Shown: piece after piece, positions 50,121 to 60,443 of the stretch | Layout of the letters: each line of letters opens with the position of its first letter | How positions within the stretch are numbered: the stretch's first letter is position 1 | Notes under the pieces: generated by a model | Told to the model about the DNA's origin: nothing | Database searches by the model: none | The model's input: the letters and a program-made list of their open reading frames with translations, nothing else | Program-made: the position numbers and the translations under genes | Origin: Enterobacillus tribolii | GTDB taxonomy: Bacteria; Pseudomonadota; Gammaproteobacteria; Enterobacterales; Enterobacteriaceae | Assembly (NCBI RefSeq): GCF_003363015.1 | Contig: NZ_QRAP01000007.1 | Span: forward strand, 1 to 64,000 | Direction of reading: 5' to 3' | Length of the DNA stretch: 64,000 nucleotides

Positions 50121-51014
50121 TTAACGCATTTTCATATGACGGAAGCGCCAATGCTGGCGCAACATTTCATAAATGCAAAACAGCAATCCCAGCCAGATCA
50201 ACGAAAAGCTGACCAGCTTCGCGTTTTGCAGCGGTTCGCCGAATAACACCACGGCCAGCAAGAACTGCAGCGAAGGCTCGACGTATTGCGCCAGCCCGAT
50301 CACGGTGAGCGTGGTGCGTTTGAGCGCCGCGGCGAACAGCACCAGCGGAGCGAAAGTGACCGGCGCGCTCAGGGCGTAGAGCAGGTGCGTGGTCGTATCG
50401 GCTCCGGCCAGCGCGCTCTGGCCGCTGAGATGCAGCCAGACGGTGATAACAATCCCCAGCGGGAGCATCCACAGGGTTTCCAGCGTCAGCGCTGTCATGA
50501 TGTCGTAGCGGATGAATTTGCGCACCAGGCCGTAAAAGGCAAAGGCGCTGCCCATCACCAGGGCCAGCACCGGAACATCGCCGGCAAGAATGATTTGATA
50601 CGCCAGACCACAGATTGCCAGCACGACGGCGATGCGCTGAAAACGGCTCAGGCGGTCATGGAGAAAGATCACGCCGAGCGCGATGGAGAACAGCGGATTG
50701 GTGAAGTAACCCAGGCTGGCCTCGATTACCTGACCATGGGTCAGGGCATAGATAAACGAGGTCCACGACAGGCTCATGATGGCGCCGGCCAACAGGCAGA
50801 AAAAGAGCGACCCCTTATCCCGCCAGACATCGCGCCAGGGCGTGCGCTGTTTAAACAACAGGCGTAACAGCAGCAGCAACGGCACCGACCAGAACAGGCG
50901 CTGGGCCAGCAGTTCGAGGGCGTTGGCGCCGGGCAGCAATTGGTAGAACAGCGGGGTGATACCCCACAAAATAAACGCCAGAACCGCCAGCAGCGGTCCG
51001 TTGATAAACAACAT
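50121..51014 (-). CDS. rarD: EamA-family transporter, RarD-like
   Basis: 297 residues, ten membrane helices from two EamA repeats. RarD-like segments: FILWGITPLFYQLLPGANALELLAQRLFWSVPL, SWTSFIYALTHGQVIEASLGYFTNPLFSIALG, FAFYGLVRKFI, ALTLETLWMLPLG, and GLAQYVEPSLQFLLAVVLFGEP. The protein is diverged from E. coli RarD, whose chloramphenicol link is historic, so the symbol marks family only. Single gene upstream of sbcB on the same strand order. Confidence 0.75.
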   Translation of the reverse strand: MLFINGPLLAVLAFILWGITPLFYQLLPGANALELLAQRLFWSVPLLLLLRLLFKQRTPWRDVWRDKGSLFFCLLAGAIMSLSWTSFIYALTHGQVIEASLGYFTNPLFSIALGVIFLHDRLSRFQRIAVVLAICGLAYQIILAGDVPVLALVMGSAFAFYGLVRKFIRYDIMTALTLETLWMLPLGIVITVWLHLSGQSALAGADTTTHLLYALSAPVTFAPLVLFAAALKRTTLTVIGLAQYVEPSLQFLLAVVLFGEPLQNAKLVSFSLIWLGLLFCIYEMLRQHWRFRHMKMR

Positions 51015-51088
51015 GGTTGGCCTTTCTTGCAGAGGAATACCCGGTTACGGTAACAGGGATATATATGACATAAGATGATTCAGGTCAT

Positions 51089-51107
51089 GCCCCGGCAACG
51101 CCGGGGC
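51089..51107 (-). terminator. Hairpin downstream of sbcB
   Basis: Eight-base arms GCCCCGGC / GCCGGGGC with a three-base loop, 16 bases past the sbcB stop. No T-run on the minus strand. Confidence 0.45.
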
Positions 51108-51122
51108 TGAAAAAGAGAAGAC

Positions 51123-52565
51123 TTATCCCACCAATTTTCTGGCGTAATCAAACAGCGCCTTCAGCAGGGTGATTTTGTCCTGCTCGCCTTCATACTGGTT
51201 GTAGAGTTGCTCCAGCGTCATGATGTAATCCTGCACCCGCTGCGGGTTGAGCGCTTCCTGACGATGCTGATGCCAGCGGCGCTGTTCGGCGTCGGTAAGC
51301 GTTGCAGGGTAGTTACGCGCGCGGTAGCGAAACAGCAGCGGCGCCATGCGTTTATCGTTAAACGCCAGATCCAGCGCCGGCAGGTTCTGCGGTTTGGTTT
51401 CACGGATAATTTGCATGGCGGCTTTGTCCGCGTCGCTGAAGAAGCCGTCGTAAAGCTGGGCGTCGACGTCATCCGCCGCCTGAAACGGCTCGGCTTCCGC
51501 GTACACCGCCACGACTTTGTCGCGGATGCCGGGATGATCGCGCAGCAATTGCAGGTTGGCCAGGCAACGGGCGCGGTCGATGCCGAGGCGATCGGCGTTC
51601 TCCGGCAGCAGGGTTTTGGCCGGCGCCAGCACCGGGCATTTATTGATGTGCACCAGCTTGAGCGGCACCGGCGCTTCATCTTCTGCCAGCGCGTCGCGCC
51701 GAGTGTACAGGCGTTCGCGCAGGGCGTCGGCCTCCAGCGTCAGCAGCGGCGTCATGTCGCCGGCCAGGTCGCACATAATGACCGCGTTGCGGTTTTCCGG
51801 ATGCCAGGCCAGCGGCGCAACCCAACTGGTGTTGCCGCGCAGCGCGCCGAACATACCGGAGACGTGCACCAGCGGCTTCATTTCCGCGATATCGATCAGT
51901 GCCGAGACTTTATGCTTGTTGCGCAGTTGATACAGGTAGTCGAACAGCTTGGGCTGCGCCTGTTTGACCTGCTTCGCCATCGCGATGGTGGCGTACACGT
52001 CGGCCATCGCGTCGTGGGCGTTTTCGTGTTCGATGCCGTTGGCTTTGGTTAAATGCTCAAGGCGAAAGCTGGGCAGTCCGTCCTCGTTTTCCGGCCAGTT
52101 AATGCCGTCCGGGCGCAGGGCGTAGCAGGTGCGCATCACGTCCAGCAAGTCCCAGCGCGAATTGCCGTTTTGCCAGCTGTAGGCGTAAGGATCGTAGAAA
52201 TTACGGTAAAACACGTTGCGGGTGACTTCGTCGTCAAAACGAATGTTGTTGTAACCCATGATGCAGGTGCCCGGCTGGCTGAACAGCGCGTGGATGCGGG
52301 TGGCGAACTCCTCCTCGCACCCCCCCTGCGCCAATGCCTGCTGGGGCGTGATGCCGGTGATCATCACCGCTTCGGGGTCGGGCAAATAATCATCGGCGGG
52401 TTTACAGAAGATCACCACCGGATCGTCGATGATATTGAAGTCCGCGTCGGTGCGAATCGCGGCGAACTGCGCCGGGCGATCGCGGGCCGGGTGTTTGCCG
52501 AAGGTTTCATAGTCGTGGATGAGGAACGTGGGCGCGGCCTTGCTGCTCAAAATATCATCTCTCAT
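51123..52565 (-). CDS. sbcB: Exodeoxyribonuclease I
   Basis: 480 residues; E. coli ExoI is 475. DEDDh 3'-5' exonuclease specific for single-stranded DNA: FLIHDYETFG (first Asp/Glu), GYNNIRFDDEVTRNVFYRNFYDPYAYSWQ (second Asp), and HENAHDAMADVYATIAMA (His and Asp). SH3-like and C-terminal helical domains follow (SGMFGALRGNTSWVAPLAWHPENRNAVIMCDLAGD). It acts in recombination and mismatch repair in the cytoplasm. Divergent from yeeA, with 120 bases between the starts. Confidence 0.97.
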   Translation of the reverse strand: MRDDILSSKAAPTFLIHDYETFGKHPARDRPAQFAAIRTDADFNIIDDPVVIFCKPADDYLPDPEAVMITGITPQQALAQGGCEEEFATRIHALFSQPGTCIMGYNNIRFDDEVTRNVFYRNFYDPYAYSWQNGNSRWDLLDVMRTCYALRPDGINWPENEDGLPSFRLEHLTKANGIEHENAHDAMADVYATIAMAKQVKQAQPKLFDYLYQLRNKHKVSALIDIAEMKPLVHVSGMFGALRGNTSWVAPLAWHPENRNAVIMCDLAGDMTPLLTLEADALRERLYTRRDALAEDEAPVPLKLVHINKCPVLAPAKTLLPENADRLGIDRARCLANLQLLRDHPGIRDKVVAVYAEAEPFQAADDVDAQLYDGFFSDADKAAMQIIRETKPQNLPALDLAFNDKRMAPLLFRYRARNYPATLTDAEQRRWHQHRQEALNPQRVQDYIMTLEQLYNQYEGEQDKITLLKALFDYARKLVG

Positions 52566-52685
52566 GCGGGTTCGGATGGCGTTAGTGTAACCGCGATGGC
52601 GCGTAAACCCAACGGCGGCCTGAAACTTGTTATATCTCGTTCTATACTATGGCGCGTTGTTTGGTGTGGTTTTTGAAGGTGCCCG

Positions 52686-53744
52686 GTGCGTCTCGACAGA
52701 AAAATTTCCCGTCCGGAAAGGCTGATTTACGGCCATTATCGCGTTACTCATGCCGTGCGTATGGCGCTGGCTTTTGTGCTGACTTTTTTGATTATCCGCC
52801 TGCTTGAGGTGCCGGAAGGCACCTGGCCGCTGATCACGCTGGTGGTGGTGATGGGGCCGATTTCGTTCTGGGGCAACGTCACCGTGCGGGCGTTCCAGCG
52901 GGTGATGGGAACGGTGTTCGGCGCCGCTTCCGGGCTGGTGGCGCTGTACCTGGAGGTGTATTCGCTGCCGCTGATGTTGCTCTGGTGCGGGGCGGCGATG
53001 TTCGTGTGCGGCTATATGGCGCTGGGCAAGCGGCCGTATATGGGGCTGCTGATCGGCATTACCCTCGGCGTGGTGACCGGCGCCGGCCCCGGCGATCTGT
53101 ATACCGCGCTGTGGCGCAGCGGCGACGTGATCATCGGTTCCCTGCTGGCGCTGCTGTTCACCAGTATTTATCCGCAAAAGGCCTTTATTCACTGGCGTCT
53201 GAAGATGAGCGAAAACCTGGCGGAGATGGCCCGGATTTACGCGGCTTACGTTTCGCCGAACATCGTGGAGCGTCCACCGCTTAACGCCCGGCATCAGCGG
53301 ATTTTGAACGACGTGGTGAAGATTCGCGCCTTCGTCGGCCCGTCGGCGCAGGAAGCGCATCTGGATAAAGCGGTGTTCGAAGCGATTCAGGTAATGACGC
53401 GCAACGTAGTGACTACGCTGGAATTGCTGACCGACGCCTACTGGGCCAGCCGCGAAAGCCACTTTATTATGCTCAACGCCTCGCGCCTGCGCGCCTTTCA
53501 GCGGCTGACGGTGGATACCCTGAATCAGCTTTCCGCGCTGTTGCTGGAGGGCGACGTGGCGCTGGAGGAACGAAGCGAGCGCGGTCTGCAAGAGATTTCC
53601 GGCGAGCTGAAACTGCTGTTGGAGCAGGTAAAGGCCCGTCAGGACGTAGAAGCGCCGATCTTCGGCTATGTCTGGCTGAATCTGGAGCTGGCGAGGCAGT
53701 TGGATGAATTGCGCGATCTGATTAAGATGGCGATGGGCCGCTGA
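52686..53744 (+). CDS. yeeA: FUSC-family inner-membrane protein YeeA
   Basis: 352 residues, equal to E. coli YeeA, starting at a GTG with AAGG upstream. About six helices in the N-terminal half (HAVRMALAFVLTFLIIRLLEVPEGTWPLITLVVVMGPISFWGNV, GLLIGITLGVVTGAGPGD) and a cytoplasmic helical C-terminal half. The FUSC family includes aromatic-acid exporters (AaeB); YeeA itself has no proven substrate. Sits next to sbcB as in the his-sbcB neighbourhood of E. coli. Confidence 0.93.
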   Translation: MRLDRKISRPERLIYGHYRVTHAVRMALAFVLTFLIIRLLEVPEGTWPLITLVVVMGPISFWGNVTVRAFQRVMGTVFGAASGLVALYLEVYSLPLMLLWCGAAMFVCGYMALGKRPYMGLLIGITLGVVTGAGPGDLYTALWRSGDVIIGSLLALLFTSIYPQKAFIHWRLKMSENLAEMARIYAAYVSPNIVERPPLNARHQRILNDVVKIRAFVGPSAQEAHLDKAVFEAIQVMTRNVVTTLELLTDAYWASRESHFIMLNASRLRAFQRLTVDTLNQLSALLLEGDVALEERSERGLQEISGELKLLLEQVKARQDVEAPIFGYVWLNLELARQLDELRDLIKMAMGR

Positions 53745-53809
53745 GGCGGTTATAGTGCAGCAATGAATGGCCTGTCAGCCTGATTCCGAGACATAAGGAT
53801 ATGATTATT

Positions 53810-54211
53810 ATGCGTTCATCATTGATTACGGCTTTGCGCCGTGCCGTATTGCTTTTCCCTCTGCTGCTTGGCCTGACTTTGGCGCCCGGCGCGCAGGCGG
53901 CGTTAGACGCAACGCAGGAAGCGCGCGTTGACGCCATGCTGACCGAGCTGGGAAAACAGACTTCGTTAGTCTTCGTGCGTAACGGCAGCGAGCATACGGC
54001 CGCTGAGGCGGCGTCTCATTTACGGCTGAAGCTGAGCAAAACCCGCAAGCGGGTGGATACCGCCGAGCAATTCATTGATCACGTGGCGTCGAAATCGTCC
54101 ATCAGCGGAAAGCCGTATGAAGTGAAGATTCCGGAGAAAGGAACGGAAAGGGCGGATGTATTTCTGCACGCATTGCTGAAGAAGGTGGATGCGGAAGGCG
54201 TGAAGCCTTAA
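53810..54211 (+). CDS. Small periplasmic protein, DUF5329-type
   Basis: 133 residues from the ATG at 53810, chosen because AAGGA lies 10 bases upstream; the ATG at 53801 is only 1 base from it. Signal peptide ([20 protein letters not shown]). The mature part ([68 protein letters not shown]) matches the DUF5329 family of small periplasmic proteins of unknown function. Follows yeeA on the same strand after 65 bases. Confidence 0.75.
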   Translation: MRSSLITALRRAVLLFPLLLGLTLAPGAQAALDATQEARVDAMLTELGKQTSLVFVRNGSEHTAAEAASHLRLKLSKTRKRVDTAEQFIDHVASKSSISGKPYEVKIPEKGTERADVFLHALLKKVDAEGVKP

Positions 54212-54220
54212 TCGTTAGTT

Positions 54221-54250
54221 CCTCTCCCGCGCCGGGAGGCGCAGGAGAGG
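54221..54250. terminator. Hairpin between the DUF5329 gene and proX
   Basis: CCTCTCC / GGAGAGG outer arms enclosing a G+C-rich interior, between convergent genes. It has no T-run directly after it; it may be a terminator or a small dispersed repeat. Confidence 0.4.
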
Positions 54251-54262
54251 GGGATCATCGCG

Positions 54263-55309
54263 TTATTTTTTTGCGGCGTTGACCGCTTCTTTTATCCAGC
54301 CATCGAACGTGGCCTGATGGGCTTTGATCCAGCCATCGGTATGGCGTTCGATGTCGGCCTCTGAGTTTTCCCCGTCATGCATGCGCAGGTTCTGGGCGTT
54401 GATGTCCGCTACCGGCAGTTTCATGATGGCAAACAGTTTGGCGGCTGCCGGGTTTTTCTCGGCGAAGTCTTTGTTGGCGACAATCTTCATGTTATTGACC
54501 GGGAAACCGTAGTTGGCGCCGTTGGGCAGCTTGGTGTCCAGTTTCTGGTTTTCTCCCGGCAGGGCGGAGAACGGCACCTGTAACCAGACGACGTCGCGGC
54601 CCGGCTTCAGCACGTCGCTGACCCAGTAAGGCGTCCAGGTGTAATACAGGATCGGTTTGCCTTCTTTATAACGGGTGATGGTGTCGGCGATCAGGGCGGA
54701 ATAGTTGCCCTGGTTATGCTCCACCGTGTTATTCAGATCGTAGGCTTTCAACTGATAGTTGATCGCCGCTTCGCATCCCCAGCCCGGCGCACAGCCGGTC
54801 AGGTCGGCTTTTCCATCGCCGTTGGCGTCAAACAGTTTGGCGATGGCCGGATCTTTCAGCTGCGCGATGTTGGTAATGTGGTACTGATCGGCGGTTTTCT
54901 TGTCGATCAGATAACCCTGTGCCGCGCCGGAAGAGTAGGTGCCTTCGCGGTAGAATTTTTTGTCGCCGCCTGCGCCCTGATACATATCGGCGTGCAACTG
55001 ATCCCAGTTTACCGCCAGGAACGTGGCGTCGCCGGCGGCAACGGAGGTATAGGCGACGTTGTAATCCACCTCTTTGATCGGCTGGACGTCATAGCCCAGT
55101 TTTTCCAACGCTTTACTCACCAGCCGGGTCTGGAAAGTCTCTTCGGCAATGCTGCTCTGAAGTGGCTGTACAGACACGCCTTTCCCGGGTAAATCGGCTG
55201 CGCCGGCGGAAAATACGCTCAGGGAACCCATGGCAAGCGCGCCGACGGCCAGAATGGCAGAGATGCGCTGGCGGACGGTAGGGGAAGTCAGGTTCTTGTT
55301 ATCGGTCAT
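54263..55309 (-). CDS. proX: Glycine betaine/proline betaine-binding protein ProX
   Basis: 348 residues from the ATG at 55309 (AAGGAG 7 bases upstream; the frame opens at 55345). Signal peptide of ~49 residues with an extended N-region, ending [11 protein letters not shown]. Type II periplasmic binding protein with the aromatic/tryptophan betaine cage residues in [25 protein letters not shown] and [10 protein letters not shown] Cys pair in [13 protein letters not shown] is also present in E. coli ProX. Last gene of proVWX; imports osmoprotectants under osmotic stress. Confidence 0.95.
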   Translation of the reverse strand: MTDNKNLTSPTVRQRISAILAVGALAMGSLSVFSAGAADLPGKGVSVQPLQSSIAEETFQTRLVSKALEKLGYDVQPIKEVDYNVAYTSVAAGDATFLAVNWDQLHADMYQGAGGDKKFYREGTYSSGAAQGYLIDKKTADQYHITNIAQLKDPAIAKLFDANGDGKADLTGCAPGWGCEAAINYQLKAYDLNNTVEHNQGNYSALIADTITRYKEGKPILYYTWTPYWVSDVLKPGRDVVWLQVPFSALPGENQKLDTKLPNGANYGFPVNNMKIVANKDFAEKNPAAAKLFAIMKLPVADINAQNLRMHDGENSEADIERHTDGWIKAHQATFDGWIKEAVNAAKK

Positions 55310-55372
55310 GAATACTCCTTGGTTAAAATCGTGCGTTCCGGGCAACGCCGCGCAGGTTGCCCGGATGAGTGG

Positions 55373-56473
55373 TCAGGCCCGTTTGCCGAACAAACGGCTA
55401 ATCAGGCCGGCGGGGCCGCGATGATACCAGCGCTGCATGCCGCGGCTGCGGTTGTCGCGTCCGACGGACTGTGTCAGGCGATCGAGGATGATGGCCAGAA
55501 TTACGATACCCACGCCGCCGATGGCGGCCAGGCCCATGTCCAGACGGCCGATGCCGCGCAGTACCATCTGGCCCAGGCCGCCGACGGCGATCATCGAGGC
55601 GATGACGACCATCGACAGGGCGAGCATCAGCGTTTGGTTTACCCCGGCCATGATCGTAGGCATCGCCAGCGGTAACTGGACGCGGAACAGCATCTGACGC
55701 GGATTGGCGCCGAAAGATTTGGCAGCCTCAATCAAATCCGCCGGTACCTGACGGATGCCCAGGCTGGTCAGGCGTACGATGGGCGGCAGGGCGAAAATAA
55801 TGGTCACCACCACGCCAGGTACGTTGCCGATGCCGAACAGCATGACGATCGGCACCAGATACACGAACGCCGGCGTTGTTTGCATGGCGTCCAGCAGCGG
55901 ACGGATGATCCGCGACGCCGCGTTGCTGCGCGCCAGCCAAATTCCCAGCGGCAGGCCGATCAACAGGCAGAAGAACAACGAGGTCAGCACCAGCGCCAAC
56001 GTCACCATCGCCTGCGACCAGGCGCCGATAGCGCCGATCACGATCAGCGAAAGCAGGGTGGCGACGCCCATGCCCAGCCCTGAGCACTGCCAGGCGATCA
56101 GCGCGAACAGCAGGATCGCCAGCGGCGAAGGCAGGCCGGTCAGCGCCTGCTGGAACGCGCTGAGGATGAAATCCACCGGCAGGCGGACGGCCTGAAACAG
56201 CGGGCGGCCGTGGCTGACCAGCCAGTCGATGCCGTGCGTCACCCAGCTATCCAGCGGAATCAGCGTATGCTGGAACGGGTCCAGCCAGTTGAAATGCTCC
56301 GGCTGTGCGGCGGAGGCGCCGCTCAGCCAGTCGGAGCCGGAAGACGCGGCCTGATGGGCGGCATCGCCGGTCGCCCAGGGATCGGCGGCCGGCGCTGCGT
56401 TAGCACCGGCATCTGCGGCGGCATTGCCGGCATCAGCCGCGGTTTCCCACGGGTTGGTTGCGGAATCGCTCAT
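55373..56473 (-). CDS. proW: Glycine betaine/proline ABC transporter permease ProW
   Basis: 366 residues. An Ala-rich N-terminal tail (~100 residues, [19 protein letters not shown]...) precedes the permease domain with about seven helices. ABC-permease EAA-like motif: [41 protein letters not shown]. Also [34 protein letters not shown]. Overlaps proV by 4 bases; 63 bases separate it from proX. Confidence 0.96.
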   Translation of the reverse strand: MSDSATNPWETAADAGNAAADAGANAAPAADPWATGDAAHQAASSGSDWLSGASAAQPEHFNWLDPFQHTLIPLDSWVTHGIDWLVSHGRPLFQAVRLPVDFILSAFQQALTGLPSPLAILLFALIAWQCSGLGMGVATLLSLIVIGAIGAWSQAMVTLALVLTSLFFCLLIGLPLGIWLARSNAASRIIRPLLDAMQTTPAFVYLVPIVMLFGIGNVPGVVVTIIFALPPIVRLTSLGIRQVPADLIEAAKSFGANPRQMLFRVQLPLAMPTIMAGVNQTLMLALSMVVIASMIAVGGLGQMVLRGIGRLDMGLAAIGGVGIVILAIILDRLTQSVGRDNRSRGMQRWYHRGPAGLISRLFGKRA

Positions 56474-57669
56474 GCGTTACCTCCTTCTTTATCCAATGCC
56501 TGCAACAGCGTGCCTTTATTGATGGCGCCGAGGAAAATACCCCCGTCGTCGATAACCGGAATACGGTAGGGCGATTGTGCGACCAACGAAATTAATTCGT
56601 TAAGCTGCGTTCCGGCAGATACCGGCTGCGGGTCCGGTAATAAGGCATCTTCCAACCCTTGCTGGCGGGATAATGTTTGCTTGAGGGATTCAATACTGAC
56701 CAGCCCGATATATTTATGGCCGCGTTCGATGACGTAACCATAATCGCTCTCTTCATCGCGTAATAATTTCAGCGCTGAGCGCGGCCCAAATCCGGGGGTT
56801 TTGCGGATTAAGGTTAATCCGCGGCGATGAACAATATCTTTGGCGCTGAAGACCTGACTGAGATCGACGCCCTTAAAGAAGGTGCGTACATAATCATTGG
56901 CCGGATTATTTAATATCTCCTCCGGCGTGCCGACCTGCACGACCTCGCCACCCTGCATAATGGCGATACGGTCGCCGATACGCATGGCTTCATCGAGGTC
57001 ATGAGAAATAAATATAATGGTGCGTTGTTGCTGCGCCTGTAAATTAATTAATTCATCCTGCATTTCGCTGCGGATTAATGGATCAAGCGCGGAGAACGCT
57101 TCATCCATTAGTAATATCTCCGGATTAATCGCCAGCGCGCGCGCCAGTCCCACACGCTGGCGCATACCGCCGGAGAGTTCATCCGGCCAGGAATTGGCGT
57201 AGTTTTCCAGCCCGACCTGACGCAGGGCGTCCAGCGCTTTCTGCCGGCGTTCCTGCGGGCTTACGCCGGCCAGCTCCAGACCGAACGCGGTGTTCTCCAG
57301 CACGCTGAGGTGCGGCATCAGCGCGAATGACTGAAATACCATGCTGATTTTACTGCGGCGCAGGGTAAGCAATTCGGCTTCAGACATCCGGCCGATATCC
57401 CGGCCATCAATCAATACTTCCCCGCGGGTGGGGGTTATCAGACGATTGAGAAGGCGAACCATGGTGGATTTCCCCGAACCGGAGAGTCCCATAATGACGA
57501 AGATCTCGCCTTCTTCAATGGCCAGACTGGCATTATTAATGCCGACGGTAAGTCCTGTTTTTTTGAATATCTGGTCTTTGTTCAATCCTTTCCCGATAAG
57601 CTTAAATGCCCGTTCGGGATTCTCACCGAATATCTTATATAGATTCTTTATCTCGACTTTATTTGCCAT
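56470..57669 (-). CDS. proV: Glycine betaine/proline ABC transporter ATPase ProV
   Basis: 399 residues from the ATG at 57669 (E. coli ProV: 400); the open frame continues to 57789 but the extra residues look non-coding. Walker [11 protein letters not shown]-loop [10 protein letters not shown], signature [16 protein letters not shown], Walker [15 protein letters not shown]-loop [14 protein letters not shown]. Two C-terminal CBS domains (~280-395) sense ionic strength in this family. First gene of the operon. Confidence 0.97.
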   Translation of the reverse strand: MANKVEIKNLYKIFGENPERAFKLIGKGLNKDQIFKKTGLTVGINNASLAIEEGEIFVIMGLSGSGKSTMVRLLNRLITPTRGEVLIDGRDIGRMSEAELLTLRRSKISMVFQSFALMPHLSVLENTAFGLELAGVSPQERRQKALDALRQVGLENYANSWPDELSGGMRQRVGLARALAINPEILLMDEAFSALDPLIRSEMQDELINLQAQQQRTIIFISHDLDEAMRIGDRIAIMQGGEVVQVGTPEEILNNPANDYVRTFFKGVDLSQVFSAKDIVHRRGLTLIRKTPGFGPRSALKLLRDEESDYGYVIERGHKYIGLVSIESLKQTLSRQQGLEDALLPDPQPVSAGTQLNELISLVAQSPYRIPVIDDGGIFLGAINKGTLLQALDKEGGNA

Positions 57670-58097
57670 GCGATAATAAGGTTCCCCATAAAAATAATTA
57701 ATTAGTAAAGATGTTATTGTCAGGATTATATGCAGGGTATTGCTGTACTGAGGCGATTTATACCCTAGCATAATCAGGAGGTGAGGCAACCCTTAATTTC
57801 CCGATTCAGGGTTTACAGGGCAAATAATATTGGTTATGGTATAATGCCGCCGCACGTTTACCTGAATTCTGTTATTTCCCTGATTTTTAACTATTCGTGC
57901 CTTATTGGCATTAATCATTCTCCGGATATTTTCCGCAAAAATCAGCCGAAATTCGGCGAATTCTGAATTTATGAAAAACGGAATATCGGTAAATTTTCCT
58001 GCCCAATAATGGCATTGCTCCCCGGTATATTTCGGCTGATTTTTTCGGGCGATTGTGGCAAAATAAGTGCCTGTCAGTATCTCGTCACCGGATGTCA
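57670..58097. other. Divergent intergenic region proV-dinG
   Basis: About 430 bases, A+T-rich, with the long inverted repeat at 57937-58044. Promoters of proVWX and dinG must lie here. I looked for a LexA box (CTGT-N8-ACAG) before dinG and did not find one. Confidence 0.45.
57937..58044. repeat. Inverted repeat with 16-base perfect arms
   Basis: AAAAATCAGCCGAAAT (57937-57952) and its exact complement (58029-58044), 76 bases apart, in the proV-dinG gap. It could be the ends of a small non-coding mobile element or a large RNA/DNA hairpin. Confidence 0.7.
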
Positions 58098-60284
58098 ATG
58101 CCTCTCTCCTCCGCCACCAAAGAAAAGATCAGCCAATGGTATAAAGCCCTGGCCAGCCACGTGCCAGATTTCATTGCGCGCCCGCAACAGCGCGTGATGA
58201 TCGCGGAGGTGGCCCGCACGCTGGCCGGGGATGAGACGCGCCACCTGGTGATTGAGGCGCCGACCGGCGTCGGGAAAACCCTCTCTTACCTGATACCGGG
58301 CATCGCCGTCAGCCGGGCGCAGGAAAAACCGCTGGTGGTCAGCACGGCGAACGTGGCGTTGCAGGACCAGATCTACGGCAAAGACCTTCCTTTATTACGC
58401 AAGATTATTCCGGATCTGAAGTTTACCGCGGCGTTCGGCCGCGGGCGTTATGTATGCCCGCGCAACCTGGCGGCGATGAGCGACGCGCAGGGTATGCAGG
58501 GCGATCTGAAGTTTTTTCTCGATGACGACCTTCAGCCGGACAGCGGCGCGGAAAAAGCGCTGTGCCAGAAGTTGCAGAAGTCGTTTGACGCTCATGCCTG
58601 GGACGGCATGCGCGATCACCTGAAAGAGAGCCTGGACGACACGCTGTGGGCCAAGCTGAGCACCGACCGGGCCAACTGCCTGGCGCGTAACTGCCACTAT
58701 TTCCGCGAATGTCCGTTCTTCCTGGCGCGGCGGGAGATCGAAAGCGCTGATGTGGTGGTCGCCAACCATGCGTTGGTGATGGCGGCGCTGGAGAATGAAT
58801 CGGTGCTGCCGAACCCCAAGGATCTGCTGCTGGTGCTGGACGAAGGCCACCATCTGCCGGACGTGGCGCGTAGCGCGCTGGAGATGGACGGTGAAATCAC
58901 GGCTATTTTCGTTAATGGTCAGAACGATGCCATCGCCCGCAACGTTGAGCAATTTATGGCGCAGTATCGCCCGAAAAATCCGCCACGCCTGAGTAACCCG
59001 GAGCGGTTGCAGTCTCACTGCGAGGAAATGCGCGAGCTGACGCGCGAGTTTGACCGCATGGCGTCGATTCTGCTGCCGCCGGGGAGCGAGTCGCCGAACT
59101 ACCGCTTTGAGATGGGTCAGTTGCCGGAGGAGATGACGTCGCTGGCGCAGCGGCTGTATAAACTGACGGACGGGCTGCGCGGGCTGGTGGAGTTCATGCT
59201 TAATGAGCTGAACGATAAAACCGGCAGCCATGACATCGTGCGCCTGCACAATGCCATTCTGCAAATGAGCCGCTCCTTAAGTTACCTGGAGGCAATGACC
59301 CGGCTTTGGCAACTGGCGGCGACGGAGAAAGTCTCTAACGCGCCGGTGTCCAAGTGGCTGACGCGCGAGGTGTTTGACAACGTTAACCATATTTACCTGC
59401 ACTGCGCGGGGATCCGGGTGTGCGATCAGTTGGAAAGCCTGCTGTGGCGCCGCATCCCCCATGCGGTGGTGACCTCGGCGACCCTGCGCTCCCTCAATAG
59501 CTTTAATCGCATCAGCGAGCTGTCCGGGCTGGATGAGAAAGCCGGCGACCGCTTTGTGGCGCTGGATTCGCCGTTCGATCATCCGCGTCAGGGAACGCTG
59601 GTGATCCCGCAGATGAGCGTCGAACCCGCGCTGGCGAACGAACTGGCGCACTTACAGCAGATGGCGCATTTTTTCCGTCACGAGTGGGAGAGTGCGCGCC
59701 ATACCGGCATGCTGGTGTTGTTTGCCAGCCAGCGCGCCTTGCAGGCTTTCGTCAGCCTGTTGCCCGAATTACGGCTGGGGCTGCTGGTGCAGGGGGATCA
59801 ACCGCGTTACCGTCTGGTTGAGGAACACTGCCGCCGGGTGAAGGCCGGGCAGCGCAGCGCGCTGATTGGGTTGCAGTCTTTTGCTGAAGGGCTGGACCTG
59901 AAAGGGGAGTTGCTGACGCAGGTTCATATTCACAAGGTGGCTTTTCCGCCGGTGGACAGCCCGGTGATTCTTACCGAAGGCGAATGGCTGAAAACGCTGA
60001 AGCGCTATCCGTTTGAGGTTCAGAGCCTGCCCGGCGCGTCGTTTACCCTGATTCAGCAGGTAGGGCGGCTAATCCGTAGCCATGCGTGTCATGGCGAGAT
60101 TGTGATTTACGACCGGCGACTGCTCAGTAAAAGCTATGGTAAACGGTTGCTGGCCGCGTTACCGGTCTTTCCTATCGAGCAGCGCCCGCTGCCGGATGGG
60201 GAGCTGCCATCGTATCCGGCGGCGGGGAAAAATGACAATAAGCGGGGAGCTTCCCGGCAGAGGCGCGGGGTTCGGCGCAGGTAG
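58098..60284 (+). CDS. dinG: ATP-dependent DNA helicase DinG
   Basis: 728 residues from the ATG at 58098 (another ATG six bases earlier is possible); E. coli DinG is 716. Superfamily 2 helicase of the XPD type: Walker A EAPTGVGKTLSYLIPG, motif DEGHH (LLVLDEGHHLPD), VTSATLRSL, LQSFAEGLDLKG and QQVGRLIRS. Four Cys for the 4Fe-4S cluster are present (RGRYVCPRN, NCLARNCHYFRECPFF). It unwinds R-loops and D-loops 5'-3'. The stop codon lies inside an 18-base tandem duplication. Confidence 0.96.
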   Translation: MPLSSATKEKISQWYKALASHVPDFIARPQQRVMIAEVARTLAGDETRHLVIEAPTGVGKTLSYLIPGIAVSRAQEKPLVVSTANVALQDQIYGKDLPLLRKIIPDLKFTAAFGRGRYVCPRNLAAMSDAQGMQGDLKFFLDDDLQPDSGAEKALCQKLQKSFDAHAWDGMRDHLKESLDDTLWAKLSTDRANCLARNCHYFRECPFFLARREIESADVVVANHALVMAALENESVLPNPKDLLLVLDEGHHLPDVARSALEMDGEITAIFVNGQNDAIARNVEQFMAQYRPKNPPRLSNPERLQSHCEEMRELTREFDRMASILLPPGSESPNYRFEMGQLPEEMTSLAQRLYKLTDGLRGLVEFMLNELNDKTGSHDIVRLHNAILQMSRSLSYLEAMTRLWQLAATEKVSNAPVSKWLTREVFDNVNHIYLHCAGIRVCDQLESLLWRRIPHAVVTSATLRSLNSFNRISELSGLDEKAGDRFVALDSPFDHPRQGTLVIPQMSVEPALANELAHLQQMAHFFRHEWESARHTGMLVLFASQRALQAFVSLLPELRLGLLVQGDQPRYRLVEEHCRRVKAGQRSALIGLQSFAEGLDLKGELLTQVHIHKVAFPPVDSPVILTEGEWLKTLKRYPFEVQSLPGASFTLIQQVGRLIRSHACHGEIVIYDRRLLSKSYGKRLLAALPVFPIEQRPLPDGELPSYPAAGKNDNKRGASRQRRGVRRR

Positions 60285-60306
60285 CTATTCGGCGCAGGTA
60301 GCTATG
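60271..60306. repeat. Exact 18-base tandem duplication across the dinG stop codon
   Basis: TTCGGCGCAGGTAGCTAT occurs at 60271-60288 and again directly at 60289-60306. The first copy contains the TAG stop of dinG, so the second copy is untranslated. Confidence 0.95.
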
Positions 60307-60443
60307 ATGTAGTTATGAGGTAGCGTGACCTTATCAGGTACATTAGCATCATTATGCAGGAAACCTGTTGTCTGTTCATGGAAACGGATTTTGATTAAAC
60401 TCCGGACTTGATCAGATATTGACACCATAAAAAGGATTAAATT

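Noticed and set aside
57980..58097. LexA (SOS) box before dinG
   Set aside because: dinG is SOS-controlled in E. coli, but no CTGT-N8-ACAG match was found here; CTGTCAGTATCTCGTC lacks the second half-site.
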